Origin: CAZGCA01 sp964524145
Lineage (GTDB): Bacteria > Hydrogenedentota > CAZGCA01
DNA length: 34,286 nt
Reading direction: 5' to 3'
Assembly (NCBI GenBank): GCA_964524145.1
Contig: CAZGCA010000065.1
Span: forward strand, 1 to 34,286
Shown here: one piece after another, positions 17,758-25,401 of the stretch
Layout of the letters: each line of letters begins with the position of its first letter
How positions within the stretch are numbered: the stretch's first letter is position 1
Notes under the pieces: generated by a model
Database searches by the model: none
What the model saw: only the letters and a program-made list of their open reading frames with translations
Told to the model about the DNA's origin: nothing
Translations under genes and position numbers: made by a program

Positions 17758-18935
17758 AGCCCAAATTCCTTGCGAATACGTTCGGTCTTCTGCTGGGACA
17801 TCCTCACGAGATCGTTCCCGGTCAGCGTCTTCTCGCCGCTTTTCGCGTCGTAGACCGCCATCCTTTCTGTACAGCAGTAGCACGGGTCAATTGCCGCGAG
17901 TATGATGGTCGCGTCTGAGATTGACTCGCCGATCACTGCGTCTGTGTTTGTCGTAATGTTCATGAACGTTGGGGCACGCGCCTTGTACCGTGCGGGTCTG
18001 TTGGTGCCGTCGCTGCGCAGATAATGGAAGGTCTCGCCGCGCGGCGCTTCAGCGTGGCCAATACCCTCGGCCGGCGGTATTTCGGTCGGTTTCGAATCGA
18101 TCTCGCCTTCGGGCATGTTCTCTGCACACAGCTTCACAATCTTTGCAGCCTCGACACACTCCAGGAGTCGCACGACCGTCTTGGCGAATACGTCGCAGCC
18201 CGGATGGGTTATCACGTTCCACTCGACACGATCATAGGCGGCGTAAGGATGATCGCGCCGCACGTCGATAGCCACTCCGGACCCCCGCGCGGTTGGCCCA
18301 AGTGCGCAATGGTCGTGGATATCCTGTGGCGTGAGGATGCCGACACCTTTCAGCCGCGAGTGAAGTACAGGGTCGTCCGCCACAGCGTTATAGAGCATGA
18401 GCAGTTTCGGCATGAGCTCATCCATGACCTTGATGAGCTCTTCTTGATGTTCCGGTTTGATGTCGCGACGGACACCGCCCGGCTTCATCATCGCATAATG
18501 GTTCCGATTCCCCGTTATCTTTTCACAGATGTCAAGCAGAGGTTCGCGGTATTTCCACGCCCACATGAACACCGTGTTGTACCCAAGAAAATGTCCCGCC
18601 AGCCCTGCCCAAAGCAGGTGGCTATGAAGCCGCTCGAGCTCGGCAATTATCGTCCGGATATACAACGCTCTCTCGGGCACCTCGATGTTGCCGGCGTCCT
18701 CCATTGCGTTGACGCTCGCTATGGGATGTGATGTCGAGCAGATGCCGCATATCCGTTCGACCAGGAACACGATCTGGTCATACGTCCTGGCCTCAGCCAG
18801 CTTTTCAATACCTCGATGGTTGTAACCGATGTTGATGTCGATATCTACGACGGTCTCGCCATCAACGTGCAACCGGAAATGTTCGGGCTCTTCTTGTAGC
18901 GGATGGAAAGGACCGATCGGTACGATAGAAGTCAT
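17754..18935 (-). CDS. mbhL: Group 4 [NiFe] hydrogenase large (catalytic) subunit
   Basis: 393 residues related to NuoD, HycE, EchE and MbhL. All four Ni-Fe cysteines are present: C63/C66 in RICGIC and C352/C355 in DPCYCC, so this is a catalytically complete hydrogenase and not a complex I NuoD. The sequence DPCYCCTER is followed by Met359 and a 35-residue tail in all, like the tail of E. coli HycE that is cut after Arg by HycI. It makes or consumes H2 with electrons from the Fe-S subunits at the cytoplasmic face. AAGGAG sits 9 nt upstream of the chosen ATG; the frame continues upstream but within the NuoC-like gene. Its start overlaps that gene's stop by 4 bp. Confidence 0.95.
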   Translation of the reverse strand: MTSIVPIGPFHPLQEEPEHFRLHVDGETVVDIDINIGYNHRGIEKLAEARTYDQIVFLVERICGICSTSHPIASVNAMEDAGNIEVPERALYIRTIIAELERLHSHLLWAGLAGHFLGYNTVFMWAWKYREPLLDICEKITGNRNHYAMMKPGGVRRDIKPEHQEELIKVMDELMPKLLMLYNAVADDPVLHSRLKGVGILTPQDIHDHCALGPTARGSGVAIDVRRDHPYAAYDRVEWNVITHPGCDVFAKTVVRLLECVEAAKIVKLCAENMPEGEIDSKPTEIPPAEGIGHAEAPRGETFHYLRSDGTNRPARYKARAPTFMNITTNTDAVIGESISDATIILAAIDPCYCCTERMAVYDAKSGEKTLTGNDLVRMSQQKTERIRKEFGL

Positions 18936-19408
18936 GTGCTCGACTCCTTCCCGTCTGGGCCGACATTCGTTCTGCGTAACGGATAGAAGTCCTCGGGCCA
19001 ATCCTCGGCCCGCAGCAACGGGATGAGATCCGGATGTCCTGGGAAATCCATGCCCAAAAGGTCGTGCAACTCTCGTTCGATGAAAGCAAACGCCTTGATA
19101 CGCCCCGCCACCGATGGTAGTGAAGGACGCTCTTTATCCCTCGCCTTAACGCGAACAGAAAGGATCATGTCGTTCCTGTCGAACGCAAAATGGTAGACGA
19201 CCTCAAATCCGGCCGTCGTTTCCAGACCGCTGGCTATCGCGAATCGTGCATGACGGTCTTTCCAAAGGTAGACGGCTGTATCGACAAAATCCTCCGGATC
19301 GACGTCTATATACACCCGGCGGCGATTGTGAACAAAGACGTTTTTCACTTTGCTGCCGAGTTCCGCGATGACCTCATCGGCTACGGTCTGGTTCACACTG
19401 GCCTCCAT
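18932..19408 (-). CDS. mbhK: Group 4 hydrogenase NuoC-like subunit
   Basis: 158 residues. The C-terminal half carries the NuoC 30-kDa signature ERELHDLLGMDFPGHPDLIPLLR and DWPEDFYPLRR. In formate hydrogenlyase this part is fused to the large subunit (HycE); here, as in Mbh (MbhK) and Ech (EchD), it is separate and immediately precedes the large subunit with an ATGA overlap. It has no cofactor and serves as a structural subunit of the peripheral arm. Confidence 0.92.
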   Translation of the reverse strand: MEASVNQTVADEVIAELGSKVKNVFVHNRRRVYIDVDPEDFVDTAVYLWKDRHARFAIASGLETTAGFEVVYHFAFDRNDMILSVRVKARDKERPSLPSVAGRIKAFAFIERELHDLLGMDFPGHPDLIPLLRAEDWPEDFYPLRRTNVGPDGKESST

Positions 19409-19414
19409 TCTCGA

Positions 19415-19834
19415 CTACCCCAGCGTGCCTAACGCTTTCACAATACCTGCAATCATCGCTTCCGGTTTGGGAGGGCAGCCCGGTATGTACATGGCAACGG
19501 GCAAGTACTTGTCCAAGGGCTCGCCCATCGCGTAGCTGCCGCGAAATATCCCCTGACCCAACGCGCACGAACCTACTGCAATCACTAGACATGGCTTAGC
19601 TGTCTGTTCGTAGACTTCCAGCACGCGCGGGATACTTTTACGGTTCACTGCACCTGTCACCAACAGCGCATCGGCGTGCCGCGGCGACCCTACCAGTATT
19701 GCTCCGAAACGTTCGACGTCGAACCGCGGGCAGAGAAGATCAAGAATCTCGATATCGCAGTTGTTGCACGATCCGCCCGCGCAGAGATGGTAGACCCAAG
19801 GCGATTTGGTCAGGGCTTTCAACGTGAGACTCAT
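19415..19834 (-). CDS. mbhJ: Group 4 hydrogenase small subunit (NuoB/HycG/MbhJ-like)
   Basis: 139 residues. The proximal [4Fe-4S] cluster ligands are C23 and C26 (GGSCNNCDIEIL), C90 (GSCALGQG) and C120 (PGCPPKPE), the standard NuoB-type set. This short small subunit lacks the extra C-terminal clusters of uptake hydrogenases. GGAG is 6 nt before the ATG, and the start follows the mbhM stop directly. Confidence 0.95.
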   Translation of the reverse strand: MSLTLKALTKSPWVYHLCAGGSCNNCDIEILDLLCPRFDVERFGAILVGSPRHADALLVTGAVNRKSIPRVLEVYEQTAKPCLVIAVGSCALGQGIFRGSYAMGEPLDKYLPVAMYIPGCPPKPEAMIAGIVKALGTLG

Positions 19835-19835
19835 C

Positions 19836-20801
19836 TCATACTCCTACCAGGGCAAGAACAACCGCTATAATCGCCAGCGCGGTGACCGGCCCCCAGAAAA
19901 ACTTCATTGCATGTTCGATCTTGAGCCGCGGGTTGGTGTTTCGCAACAATACGACGATGACCACCAGGCCAAGAAACTTCAGCAATCCAACGACCACCCC
20001 AAGTACAGCCGACCCGGCGATTTCACGGAACCCGCCGCAGAGAAGCGTGACAACCCACATCGGCACGATAACCAGCATCATCGCTTTCACCAGCTTGAAT
20101 ATCGCTAACGGCGGCCCGCTGTATTCGACAAGCGCGCCGCCCATGAGCTCGGTCTCGGCCTCTGCCTGGTCGAAGGGGACCAGTGCGAGCTTTGCCTGGG
20201 TGCATAGAATCGCCACCACAAGCGCGAGGGCACCGGACACGCTCCAAGCAAATGACGAACCGTTGGCGGCCTGATACGTGAGGAGGTCCCCTATCCTGAG
20301 CATCTTTCCACTCTTGATGATGGGCACGACCAGCAAGGCGAGTATGAACGGCAACTCGTACCCGAGCACCAGTTTCATCTCGCGACTTGCACCGACAGAC
20401 GCGAGGGGGTTTTTCGAGGCGGCTCCTCCCAGTATGATGGCCAGAGACGGCACGACCAGCAGGTAGAGGACGACAATAGCGTCTCCCGCAAAGCTTCTCT
20501 CGGGCCATATCAGGGCCACCCCCACGATTGTGGCGGCAAGAGTCGCACCGGCCAATCCCATGACCGGTGCACCAAGGAACGCCAGCCTCGAACCCCCTTC
20601 AGGCACAATCGTCTCCTTCCCTAAGAGTTTCAAGATGTCATACAAGGGCTGCAACAGCGGCGGGCCGACGCGCCACTGCACGCGCGCCGTAACCTTCCTG
20701 TCCACCCAGCTCACCACCAAGCCCAGCACGGCGGTGAACAACAGGCCTGGGAAAATCAGGAACCATACAACAGGCATCAGAATGTTAGCGTCTCCAGTCA
20801 T
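19836..20801 (-). CDS. mbhM: Group 4 hydrogenase membrane anchor subunit (NuoH/HycD/MbhM-like)
   Basis: 321 residues with about eight membrane helices. RKVTARVQWRVGPPLLQPLYDILKL is the NuoH/HycD signature facing the quinone-like cavity, and the acidic loop KLALVPFDQAEAETELMGGALVEYSGP is conserved. It links the hydrogenase arm to the Mrp-type ion pump. I used the ATG at 20801, which overlaps the ferredoxin gene stop (ATGA); the frame remains open 12 codons further but within that gene. Confidence 0.93.
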   Translation of the reverse strand: MTGDANILMPVVWFLIFPGLLFTAVLGLVVSWVDRKVTARVQWRVGPPLLQPLYDILKLLGKETIVPEGGSRLAFLGAPVMGLAGATLAATIVGVALIWPERSFAGDAIVVLYLLVVPSLAIILGGAASKNPLASVGASREMKLVLGYELPFILALLVVPIIKSGKMLRIGDLLTYQAANGSSFAWSVSGALALVVAILCTQAKLALVPFDQAEAETELMGGALVEYSGPPLAIFKLVKAMMLVIVPMWVVTLLCGGFREIAGSAVLGVVVGLLKFLGLVVIVVLLRNTNPRLKIEHAMKFFWGPVTALAIIAVVLALVGV

Positions 20802-21289
20802 TTCTTCTCTGCCGGCACCGGCTCCTTCTTCAACCACTTGTGAGTCTGCACTGCCAGATGCTCGCCCACAATGTGGACGCTGTCACCCTCTTCAATCTCT
20901 TCGTACTTGAGCGCGTTGTCGGGGCATGTGGCGACGCACGTCGGGACGTCGATTCCCCTGTCCAGACAGAAATCGCACATCGGACCCCGGAACAGAAATG
21001 CGGCGGGAACCAGCGTCCCGAACGGGCAGGCAACAGTGCATGACATACACCCCACACAGCGCAGGTTGTGACGTTTCAGCATCCCGTCTTCGAGCTTTTC
21101 CAATGCGTCGTTCGCGCACGCCTCAACGCACGACTTTTGCTCACAACGTCTGCAAGTGAGTTCGTAAGCCGCCAGCTCCCGCAACCACGCAACACCGTCA
21201 TTGCCGGGATGGTACAAGTAGCTGCAGCTCGCCGTGCAATCGGCACACTCCCGGCACATATCGAGATCAATCACTATCCGTTTGCCCAT
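20798..21289 (-). CDS. Four-cluster ferredoxin subunit (HycB/CooF-like)
   Basis: 163 residues with four cysteine groups, each for a [4Fe-4S] cluster: C12/C15/C18/C22 (MCRECADCTASC), LTCRRCEQKSCVEAC, LRCVGCMSCTVAC and MCDFCLDRGIDVPTCVATC. This is the pattern of HycB, CooF and HydN electron-transfer proteins. Being between HydG and the membrane anchor, it probably wires the flavin module to the hydrogenase. GGGAG is 5 nt before the ATG at 21289; a GTG at 21295 is an alternative that overlaps the hydG stop. Confidence 0.9.
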   Translation of the reverse strand: MGKRIVIDLDMCRECADCTASCSYLYHPGNDGVAWLRELAAYELTCRRCEQKSCVEACANDALEKLEDGMLKRHNLRCVGCMSCTVACPFGTLVPAAFLFRGPMCDFCLDRGIDVPTCVATCPDNALKYEEIEEGDSVHIVGEHLAVQTHKWLKKEPVPAEKK

Positions 21290-21291
21290 CG

Positions 21292-22107
21292 TCACTCCCA
21301 GATCTCTCGAAGACTAACAATCTTGTCGTAGGTGAAAACGGGTCCATCTTTGCACACATAGTGCGGCCCAAGACGGCAATGACCGCACTTGCCCAGACCG
21401 CAGCTCATGTTCTTCTCCATCGAAAGGTAGAGGTTCTCAGGCCGGAACCCCATTTCAATAAGCCTGAACGTGCCGAACTTCATCATCACGGGCGGCCCGC
21501 AGACAACGGCGGGCGTCGTTGCCGGGTCCACGGAGATTTGGTCCAGCAGCGTTGTCACAACACCGACATTACCGGTCCAGCCATTATCGGCATTGTCCAC
21601 AGTGAGGTGAACCTCGACACCACCCTTCGTGGCCCATTCTTTGAGCCCTTCTTTGTACACCAGGTCGGACGGCGTTCTGGCGCCGTAGCACAGTATTATC
21701 CTCGGGAAACGGGCCTGATCGGCAAATAGCGCGAAGAGCAGCGACCGGAGTGGCGCAAGCCCCACTCCTCCACCGAGAATGAGAATGTCTTTGCCGGCGA
21801 ACTCGTCCAACGGATACCCTTTGCCGTAAGGCCCCCGAAGACCGAGCGTCGCGCCGGTCGAAAGGGAGTGCAGCTCTTTCGTGACTCTGCCGGTCTCCAT
21901 GATGGTCACGTCCATCTTGCCCTTTTCGAGCGGTGACGACGACGGCGTGAACGGTGCCTCCCCCATCCCGGGGACACAGAGCTCAATGAACTGGCCCGTT
22001 TGGAATTCCAGGTCTTCCTCCGGCCTGAGCACAAACGTCTTAATGTTGGGCGTTTCAGGTATTACACCCTCAAGGTTCGTTCGTACCGGGAGATATGTGT
22101 CACGCAT
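21292..22107 (-). CDS. hydG: FAD/NAD(P)-binding [2Fe-2S] subunit (HydG, sulfhydrogenase gamma / PyrK-like)
   Basis: 271 residues. An FAD-binding beta barrel comes first (GQFIELCVPGMGEAPFTPSSSP), then an NAD(P)-binding fold with ILGGGVGLAPLRSLLFAL and VVCGPPVMMKF. The C-terminus has a PyrK-type [2Fe-2S] site at C236, C241, C244 and C252, closing with CKDGP. This is the gamma subunit of cytoplasmic sulfhydrogenases, which moves electrons between NAD(P)H and Fe-S clusters. Here there is no cognate alpha or delta subunit; it is wired into a group 4 operon. I used the ATG at 22107; the frame is open upstream but inside hydB, with which it overlaps by 8 bp. Confidence 0.9.
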   Translation of the reverse strand: MRDTYLPVRTNLEGVIPETPNIKTFVLRPEEDLEFQTGQFIELCVPGMGEAPFTPSSSPLEKGKMDVTIMETGRVTKELHSLSTGATLGLRGPYGKGYPLDEFAGKDILILGGGVGLAPLRSLLFALFADQARFPRIILCYGARTPSDLVYKEGLKEWATKGGVEVHLTVDNADNGWTGNVGVVTTLLDQISVDPATTPAVVCGPPVMMKFGTFRLIEMGFRPENLYLSMEKNMSCGLGKCGHCRLGPHYVCKDGPVFTYDKIVSLREIWE

Positions 22108-23119
22108 TTGCCAAGTCTCCAAGCACTTCGCGGATATCGATGTTCCCAGCACATGCCTCGATACAACGTCCGCAGCCAACGCACGCGTAGCTGTCAATAC
22201 GGTCGACAAAGAAGTCGAACTTCTTCTCGAACCTGTTGCGCAACCTGTCCGCACGACGTGGCCGCGGAGTTGCCCCGCCGGCCACTCGAACGAAACTGCC
22301 GTACTGGCAGGAGTCCCAGTTCTTGAACCGCTGGAACTGTCCCTTGGATTCGAGATCGAGCAACAGGAAGCAGTGGCACGTTGGGCAGATAAAGTTGCAC
22401 GCGCCGCATTCCACACAGGCCTCGGCGTGCTTCTCCCATAACGGCGACGAGACAGCCTTTCGGTAGTTGTCTCGAGCGCTTTCGGACCGGCCCAGTCCCG
22501 CATCTTGGACCTGCCGTGTGACCTGCTCAAACACTTCGCTTCGGCGCGCGTCTCTGTCCTTGAGATGCGCCTCGGCGACGTCGGGAAGAGTGCCGCCCTC
22601 ACGGCTCAGAAACTCCGAGCCCGCTTCACTACCAGCCTCAATTACGAAGCCGCCTTCGACTTCGGATATGTTAAGATCGAACCCTTCTTCCGAATACGGT
22701 TTTGCCCCCAAGTGCGTGCAGAAACACACGTCTTTCGCTGTTGAGCAGTCTGCGGATACGAGGAAGGTTGAATCGCGGTGCGCCCAGTAGTATGGATCCT
22801 CGTAGTCACCCTCAAGGAACACGTAGTCGAGCACTCTCAGCGATCTCAAGTCACACGCCTTCACGCCCACTATCGCTCTTGGAGTGACTGTCGGCTCGGA
22901 ACCGCGCGCAAAGATGTCTCCGAGCGTTTCGCGTACAGGGAAGAAGAATGACTTGAGAGGCTCAACGGTGCGTGCAGGGCCAAGGCATACCTCATCCGGA
23001 GTGACCGGCTTCATCCTGAATTCTTCTCCGACTTCAGCCGGTCCGTACAACTGTCGGTCCCTGGCCAGGGATTCCAGCAGTTTTGTCAGACCTTCGTTTG
23101 TCGCGAATTTTGCTGTCAT
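22100..23119 (-). CDS. hydB: 4Fe-4S dicluster subunit (HydB, sulfhydrogenase beta / AsrA-like)
   Basis: 339 residues. The C-terminal half has two cluster motifs, CVECGACNFICPTCHCF and YACVGCGRCIEACAGNID. The N-terminal half carries RAIVGVKACDLRSLRVLDYVF and further cysteines (DVCFCTHLG), all typical of the beta subunit of sulfhydrogenases and of AsrA. It passes electrons between HydG and the next carrier. GAGG lies 11 nt before the ATG at 23119; a GTG at 23131 is possible but overlaps the Shine-Dalgarno. It begins 30 bp after the receiver-kinase stop, so it is in the same transcript. Confidence 0.9.
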   Translation of the reverse strand: MTAKFATNEGLTKLLESLARDRQLYGPAEVGEEFRMKPVTPDEVCLGPARTVEPLKSFFFPVRETLGDIFARGSEPTVTPRAIVGVKACDLRSLRVLDYVFLEGDYEDPYYWAHRDSTFLVSADCSTAKDVCFCTHLGAKPYSEEGFDLNISEVEGGFVIEAGSEAGSEFLSREGGTLPDVAEAHLKDRDARRSEVFEQVTRQVQDAGLGRSESARDNYRKAVSSPLWEKHAEACVECGACNFICPTCHCFLLLDLESKGQFQRFKNWDSCQYGSFVRVAGGATPRPRRADRLRNRFEKKFDFFVDRIDSYACVGCGRCIEACAGNIDIREVLGDLANA

Positions 23120-23149
23120 CGGTTCACGCACCTCGTTTGGATGAATGCG

Positions 23150-24259
23150 TCACGTGTTCGCCATCTCCTTCGGCAATCTCACCACGAATGCCGTGCCGTG
23201 CCCCTCTATGCTGGTTACGCAGATGAATCCCCTGTGAGCTTCGACTATGCTTTTCACGATAGGCAATCCGAGGCCTGTTCCGGAAGGTTGCGTGTCACGT
23301 GCACCGTTTCCGCGGAAGAACGTGTCGAAGACGAACGGTACCTCCTCCTCGCGAATCCCTATCCCGGAATCCGTGACCGTAATCACGAGGTCACGCCTTT
23401 CGGAAGCGACAGTTACTTTCACCGAACCCGGACCGACCGTGTATCGTACCGCGTTTGCGAAGAGGTTCCCGAAAAGCTCGCCAAGAAGACCTTCGTCGCC
23501 GTAGACAGGGCCAGGATCGTTCTCAACGATCAACTCGAACGATATCCGGTCGCGGTCTGGCTTCTCGGTAGATGATTCCCACGCTTCCTCGAGCACAGCT
23601 TCCAGTTCCACAGGCTTCAGTTGCTTCTCGAAATCTCCTGATTCAATGCGCGACAGCTTCAGCCAATCCTCAATAACGCTAAGCATATGGTCTATCTTGG
23701 ACCGTGCCCGGCCAAGCATCGAGTTCTGTTTCTCTGACAACGGTCCGAGCAGGCCCTGGGTAGTCACATCAACACACTCGGCCGCCGTGGCAAGCGGTGC
23801 CTTCAATTGGTGTGAGATCATCGCTGCAAAATTGTCCTGCATCAACCGCTTGTCGCGTTCGAGCGCTGCGGATTTGCATTCGAGATTGCGTCTCTCCATC
23901 GCCCTGCGAACGACGACCCGCAACTCGTCGGGTGTAAACGGTTTTGGCAAGAAATCATAGGCTCCGGTCTTCATTGCCTCGACCGCCGAGGCGAGTGTTC
24001 CGTACCCGGTTATCACGACGGCGACTGTGTTGGGGTTTCTTTCCTTGAACGTCCGCAACAGCTCTATATCACTTATCCCCGGCATCTTCAGGTCGAGGAT
24101 CGCCACGTCGGGTTCAAACTCCCGGGCCAGGTCGAGCCCCCCCTCCCCGTCCGACGCGGTCTCGACGTCGTATCCGTCGCGGTCGAGCACCTGCAAGCAA
24201 GAATCCCTCATGCCTTCTTCGTCGTCAATTACCAGCACTTTTCCGGTCTTCCCTTTCAC
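23150..24259 (-). CDS. Receiver-histidine kinase (REC-HisKA-HATPase), soluble
   Basis: 369 residues with no membrane segment. The receiver domain (about 5-120) has D12/D13, phospho-acceptor D56 (ILDLKMPG), T84 and K106. A short coiled linker leads to HisKA with H150 (MISHQLKAPLA), then an ATPase domain with LFANAVRY (N box), DSGIGI (G1) and SGTGLGLPIV (G2). The architecture is a kinase gated by a phosphorylatable receiver. Its receiver is strikingly like that of the sigma54 activator encoded upstream (RDSC, ILDLKMPG, VVITGY, SAVEAMK, DFLPKPFTPD). It starts with GTG 8 bp after the tandem-receiver stop and ends just before hydB. I infer a role in hydrogenase control or reporting. Confidence 0.9.
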   Translation of the reverse strand: MKGKTGKVLVIDDEEGMRDSCLQVLDRDGYDVETASDGEGGLDLAREFEPDVAILDLKMPGISDIELLRTFKERNPNTVAVVITGYGTLASAVEAMKTGAYDFLPKPFTPDELRVVVRRAMERRNLECKSAALERDKRLMQDNFAAMISHQLKAPLATAAECVDVTTQGLLGPLSEKQNSMLGRARSKIDHMLSVIEDWLKLSRIESGDFEKQLKPVELEAVLEEAWESSTEKPDRDRISFELIVENDPGPVYGDEGLLGELFGNLFANAVRYTVGPGSVKVTVASERRDLVITVTDSGIGIREEEVPFVFDTFFRGNGARDTQPSGTGLGLPIVKSIVEAHRGFICVTSIEGHGTAFVVRLPKEMANT

Positions 24260-24267
24260 GAGATTCT

Positions 24268-25053
24268 TCAGACCGTTTGGCTTCCGCCCAGAAGCTCTCC
24301 GACTTTCGCGAGCAGTTCCTCCGCCTTGACCGGCTTGTCCAAATAGTCGTCAACCGGGAAATAGTCTTCGTCGGTTCTGGGCGAGAATCGGAACCCGTAT
24401 TTTTCGGAGACCGCCGTTACAGCCAACACCGGTATACGCTTCTTGGTCTCGCCGTCGCGGGTCTCGTACAGGAAGTGGAAACCGGATGTCGGCGTCTCCA
24501 TCATAATGTCCAGGACAACCAGATCCGGGTCTTCCACAGTAAGCTTGGTCTTGCCTTCTTCCTTGTTGTATGCCGACACGACATCATAGCCGCCGCTCAC
24601 GAGAATTGTCCTGATAGCTTCCTGGTAATCCCGATCGTCGTCGATTACCAGTACCTTGCCCATTGTCCCCACCTGGGTCCTGCTTGGTGCTACCAGCGCC
24701 TCTCTCACGGCTTCGAGCAATTCCTCCCGGTCAAAAGACTTGACGTAGTAGTAGACCACCTGTTGTTCCCTGACTTGGGCTTCGAGCTCCTTGGTGTTTT
24801 CCGCCGCGGTGACGATAACGGGGAGGCCGGGTGCGATCTTGTGCAGCAGGGGAACCCCGTGATGACCCGGCATGTCGCTGAGGTCAACATCAACGATTGC
24901 GCAATCCACATCTGCTTGCCTCAGGAGTGCTTGTGCTTCGCCCATGGAATCGGTGGTGTTGACAGAGTATCCTTGACCGACAAGCAAGTCTGCAATTTCT
25001 GCTCTCGCTGTCGTGTCTGAGTCAACAAGTAGTACATTCCGACCCGCCACCAT
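24268..25053 (-). CDS. Tandem receiver-domain protein (REC-REC) without output domain
   Basis: Two receiver domains in one 261-residue protein; numbering here follows the chosen start. REC1 (about 4-122) has the phospho-acceptor D55 (AIVDVDLS) and the conserved Lys (YVKSF). REC2 (about 133-255) has D138-D140, D182 (VVLDIMM), VTAV and DKPVK. REC2 has the loop insertion (FRFSPRTDEDYFPVDDYLDKP) seen in stand-alone receiver proteins. There is no DNA-binding or enzymatic domain, so it is a phosphorelay intermediate or phosphate sink. GGGAGG lies 8 nt before the ATG at 25053; the ATG at 25059 is too close to it. An internal ATG at 24663 preceded by GGTGGGG could give REC2 alone. It is the first gene after the sigma54 promoter. 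Confidence 0.88.
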   Translation of the reverse strand: MVAGRNVLLVDSDTTARAEIADLLVGQGYSVNTTDSMGEAQALLRQADVDCAIVDVDLSDMPGHHGVPLLHKIAPGLPVIVTAAENTKELEAQVREQQVVYYYVKSFDREELLEAVREALVAPSRTQVGTMGKVLVIDDDRDYQEAIRTILVSGGYDVVSAYNKEEGKTKLTVEDPDLVVLDIMMETPTSGFHFLYETRDGETKKRIPVLAVTAVSEKYGFRFSPRTDEDYFPVDDYLDKPVKAEELLAKVGELLGGSQTV

Positions 25054-25144
25054 CCTCATCGCCTCCCGCAGAAAGGCGTTCGGTAGTAATTAGCCCAAGG
25101 CTGATCGAACTCATGCCCATTGGACTTCCGTCGAGTGAAAGCAC

Positions 25145-25161
25145 AGCAACTTCAATGCCAA
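25145..25161 (-). promoter_or_regulatory. Sigma54 (RpoN) promoter for the tandem-receiver/hydrogenase operon
   Basis: Read on the minus strand: TTGGCATTGAAGTTGCT. It has the -24 GG and -12 GC exactly 10 bp apart and matches the known consensus YTGGCACG-N4-TTGCW except for two bases in the variable edge of the -24 box. The start point would fall near 25134, giving a leader of about 80 nt before the tandem-receiver gene. It lies in the only large gap of the run, just downstream of a gene for a sigma54-dependent activator. Confidence 0.78.
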
Positions 25162-25311
25162 CCACTGTACCGACGGTCGGAAGCGAACAGAATCCATTCA
25201 GCAGATCGCCCGCACTCTCGAAGGGACGGTGAAGGGCAAAGTAAGACGGATACCCCGATAGCTTCCGCACAAACACACGATTCCCAACGCGCGGAACAGC
25301 ACCCTGTACCG

Positions 25312-25391
25312 GTTGGGCCGAACAGTGTAGCGCATGCGCGGAACAGGTCGACTTGGTTCTGTGAAGCTGATGTAGTAGACGGTCGCGACCG
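25312..25391. promoter_or_regulatory. Cluster of palindromes, candidate activator-binding (enhancer) sites
   Basis: GTTGGGCCGAAC (25312-25323, one mismatched pair), GCGCATGCGC (25330-25339, perfect) and CGGTCGCGACCG (25380-25391, perfect) lie about 150-240 bp upstream of the sigma54 promoter, the usual distance for NtrC-family enhancers. Short palindromes also occur by chance in GC-rich DNA, and the three do not share one consensus. Confidence 0.35.
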
Positions 25392-25401
25392 GTGGCGATT
25401 T

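Noticed and set aside
17758..17883. N-terminal extension of the NuoL-like subunit
   Set aside because: It is a charged, non-membrane stretch encoded antisense to nothing but inside the large-subunit gene in another frame; the ATGA overlap at 17754-17757 is the normal operon junction.
22108..22602. N-terminal extension of HydG
   Set aside because: It lies wholly inside hydB in another frame and shows arginine- and serine-rich shadow-frame composition.
25022..25276. 84-codon GTG-initiated frame on the minus strand between the activator and tandem-receiver genes
   Set aside because: No Shine-Dalgarno, neutral third-position composition, overlap with the start of the tandem-receiver gene, and the sigma54 promoter lies inside it.
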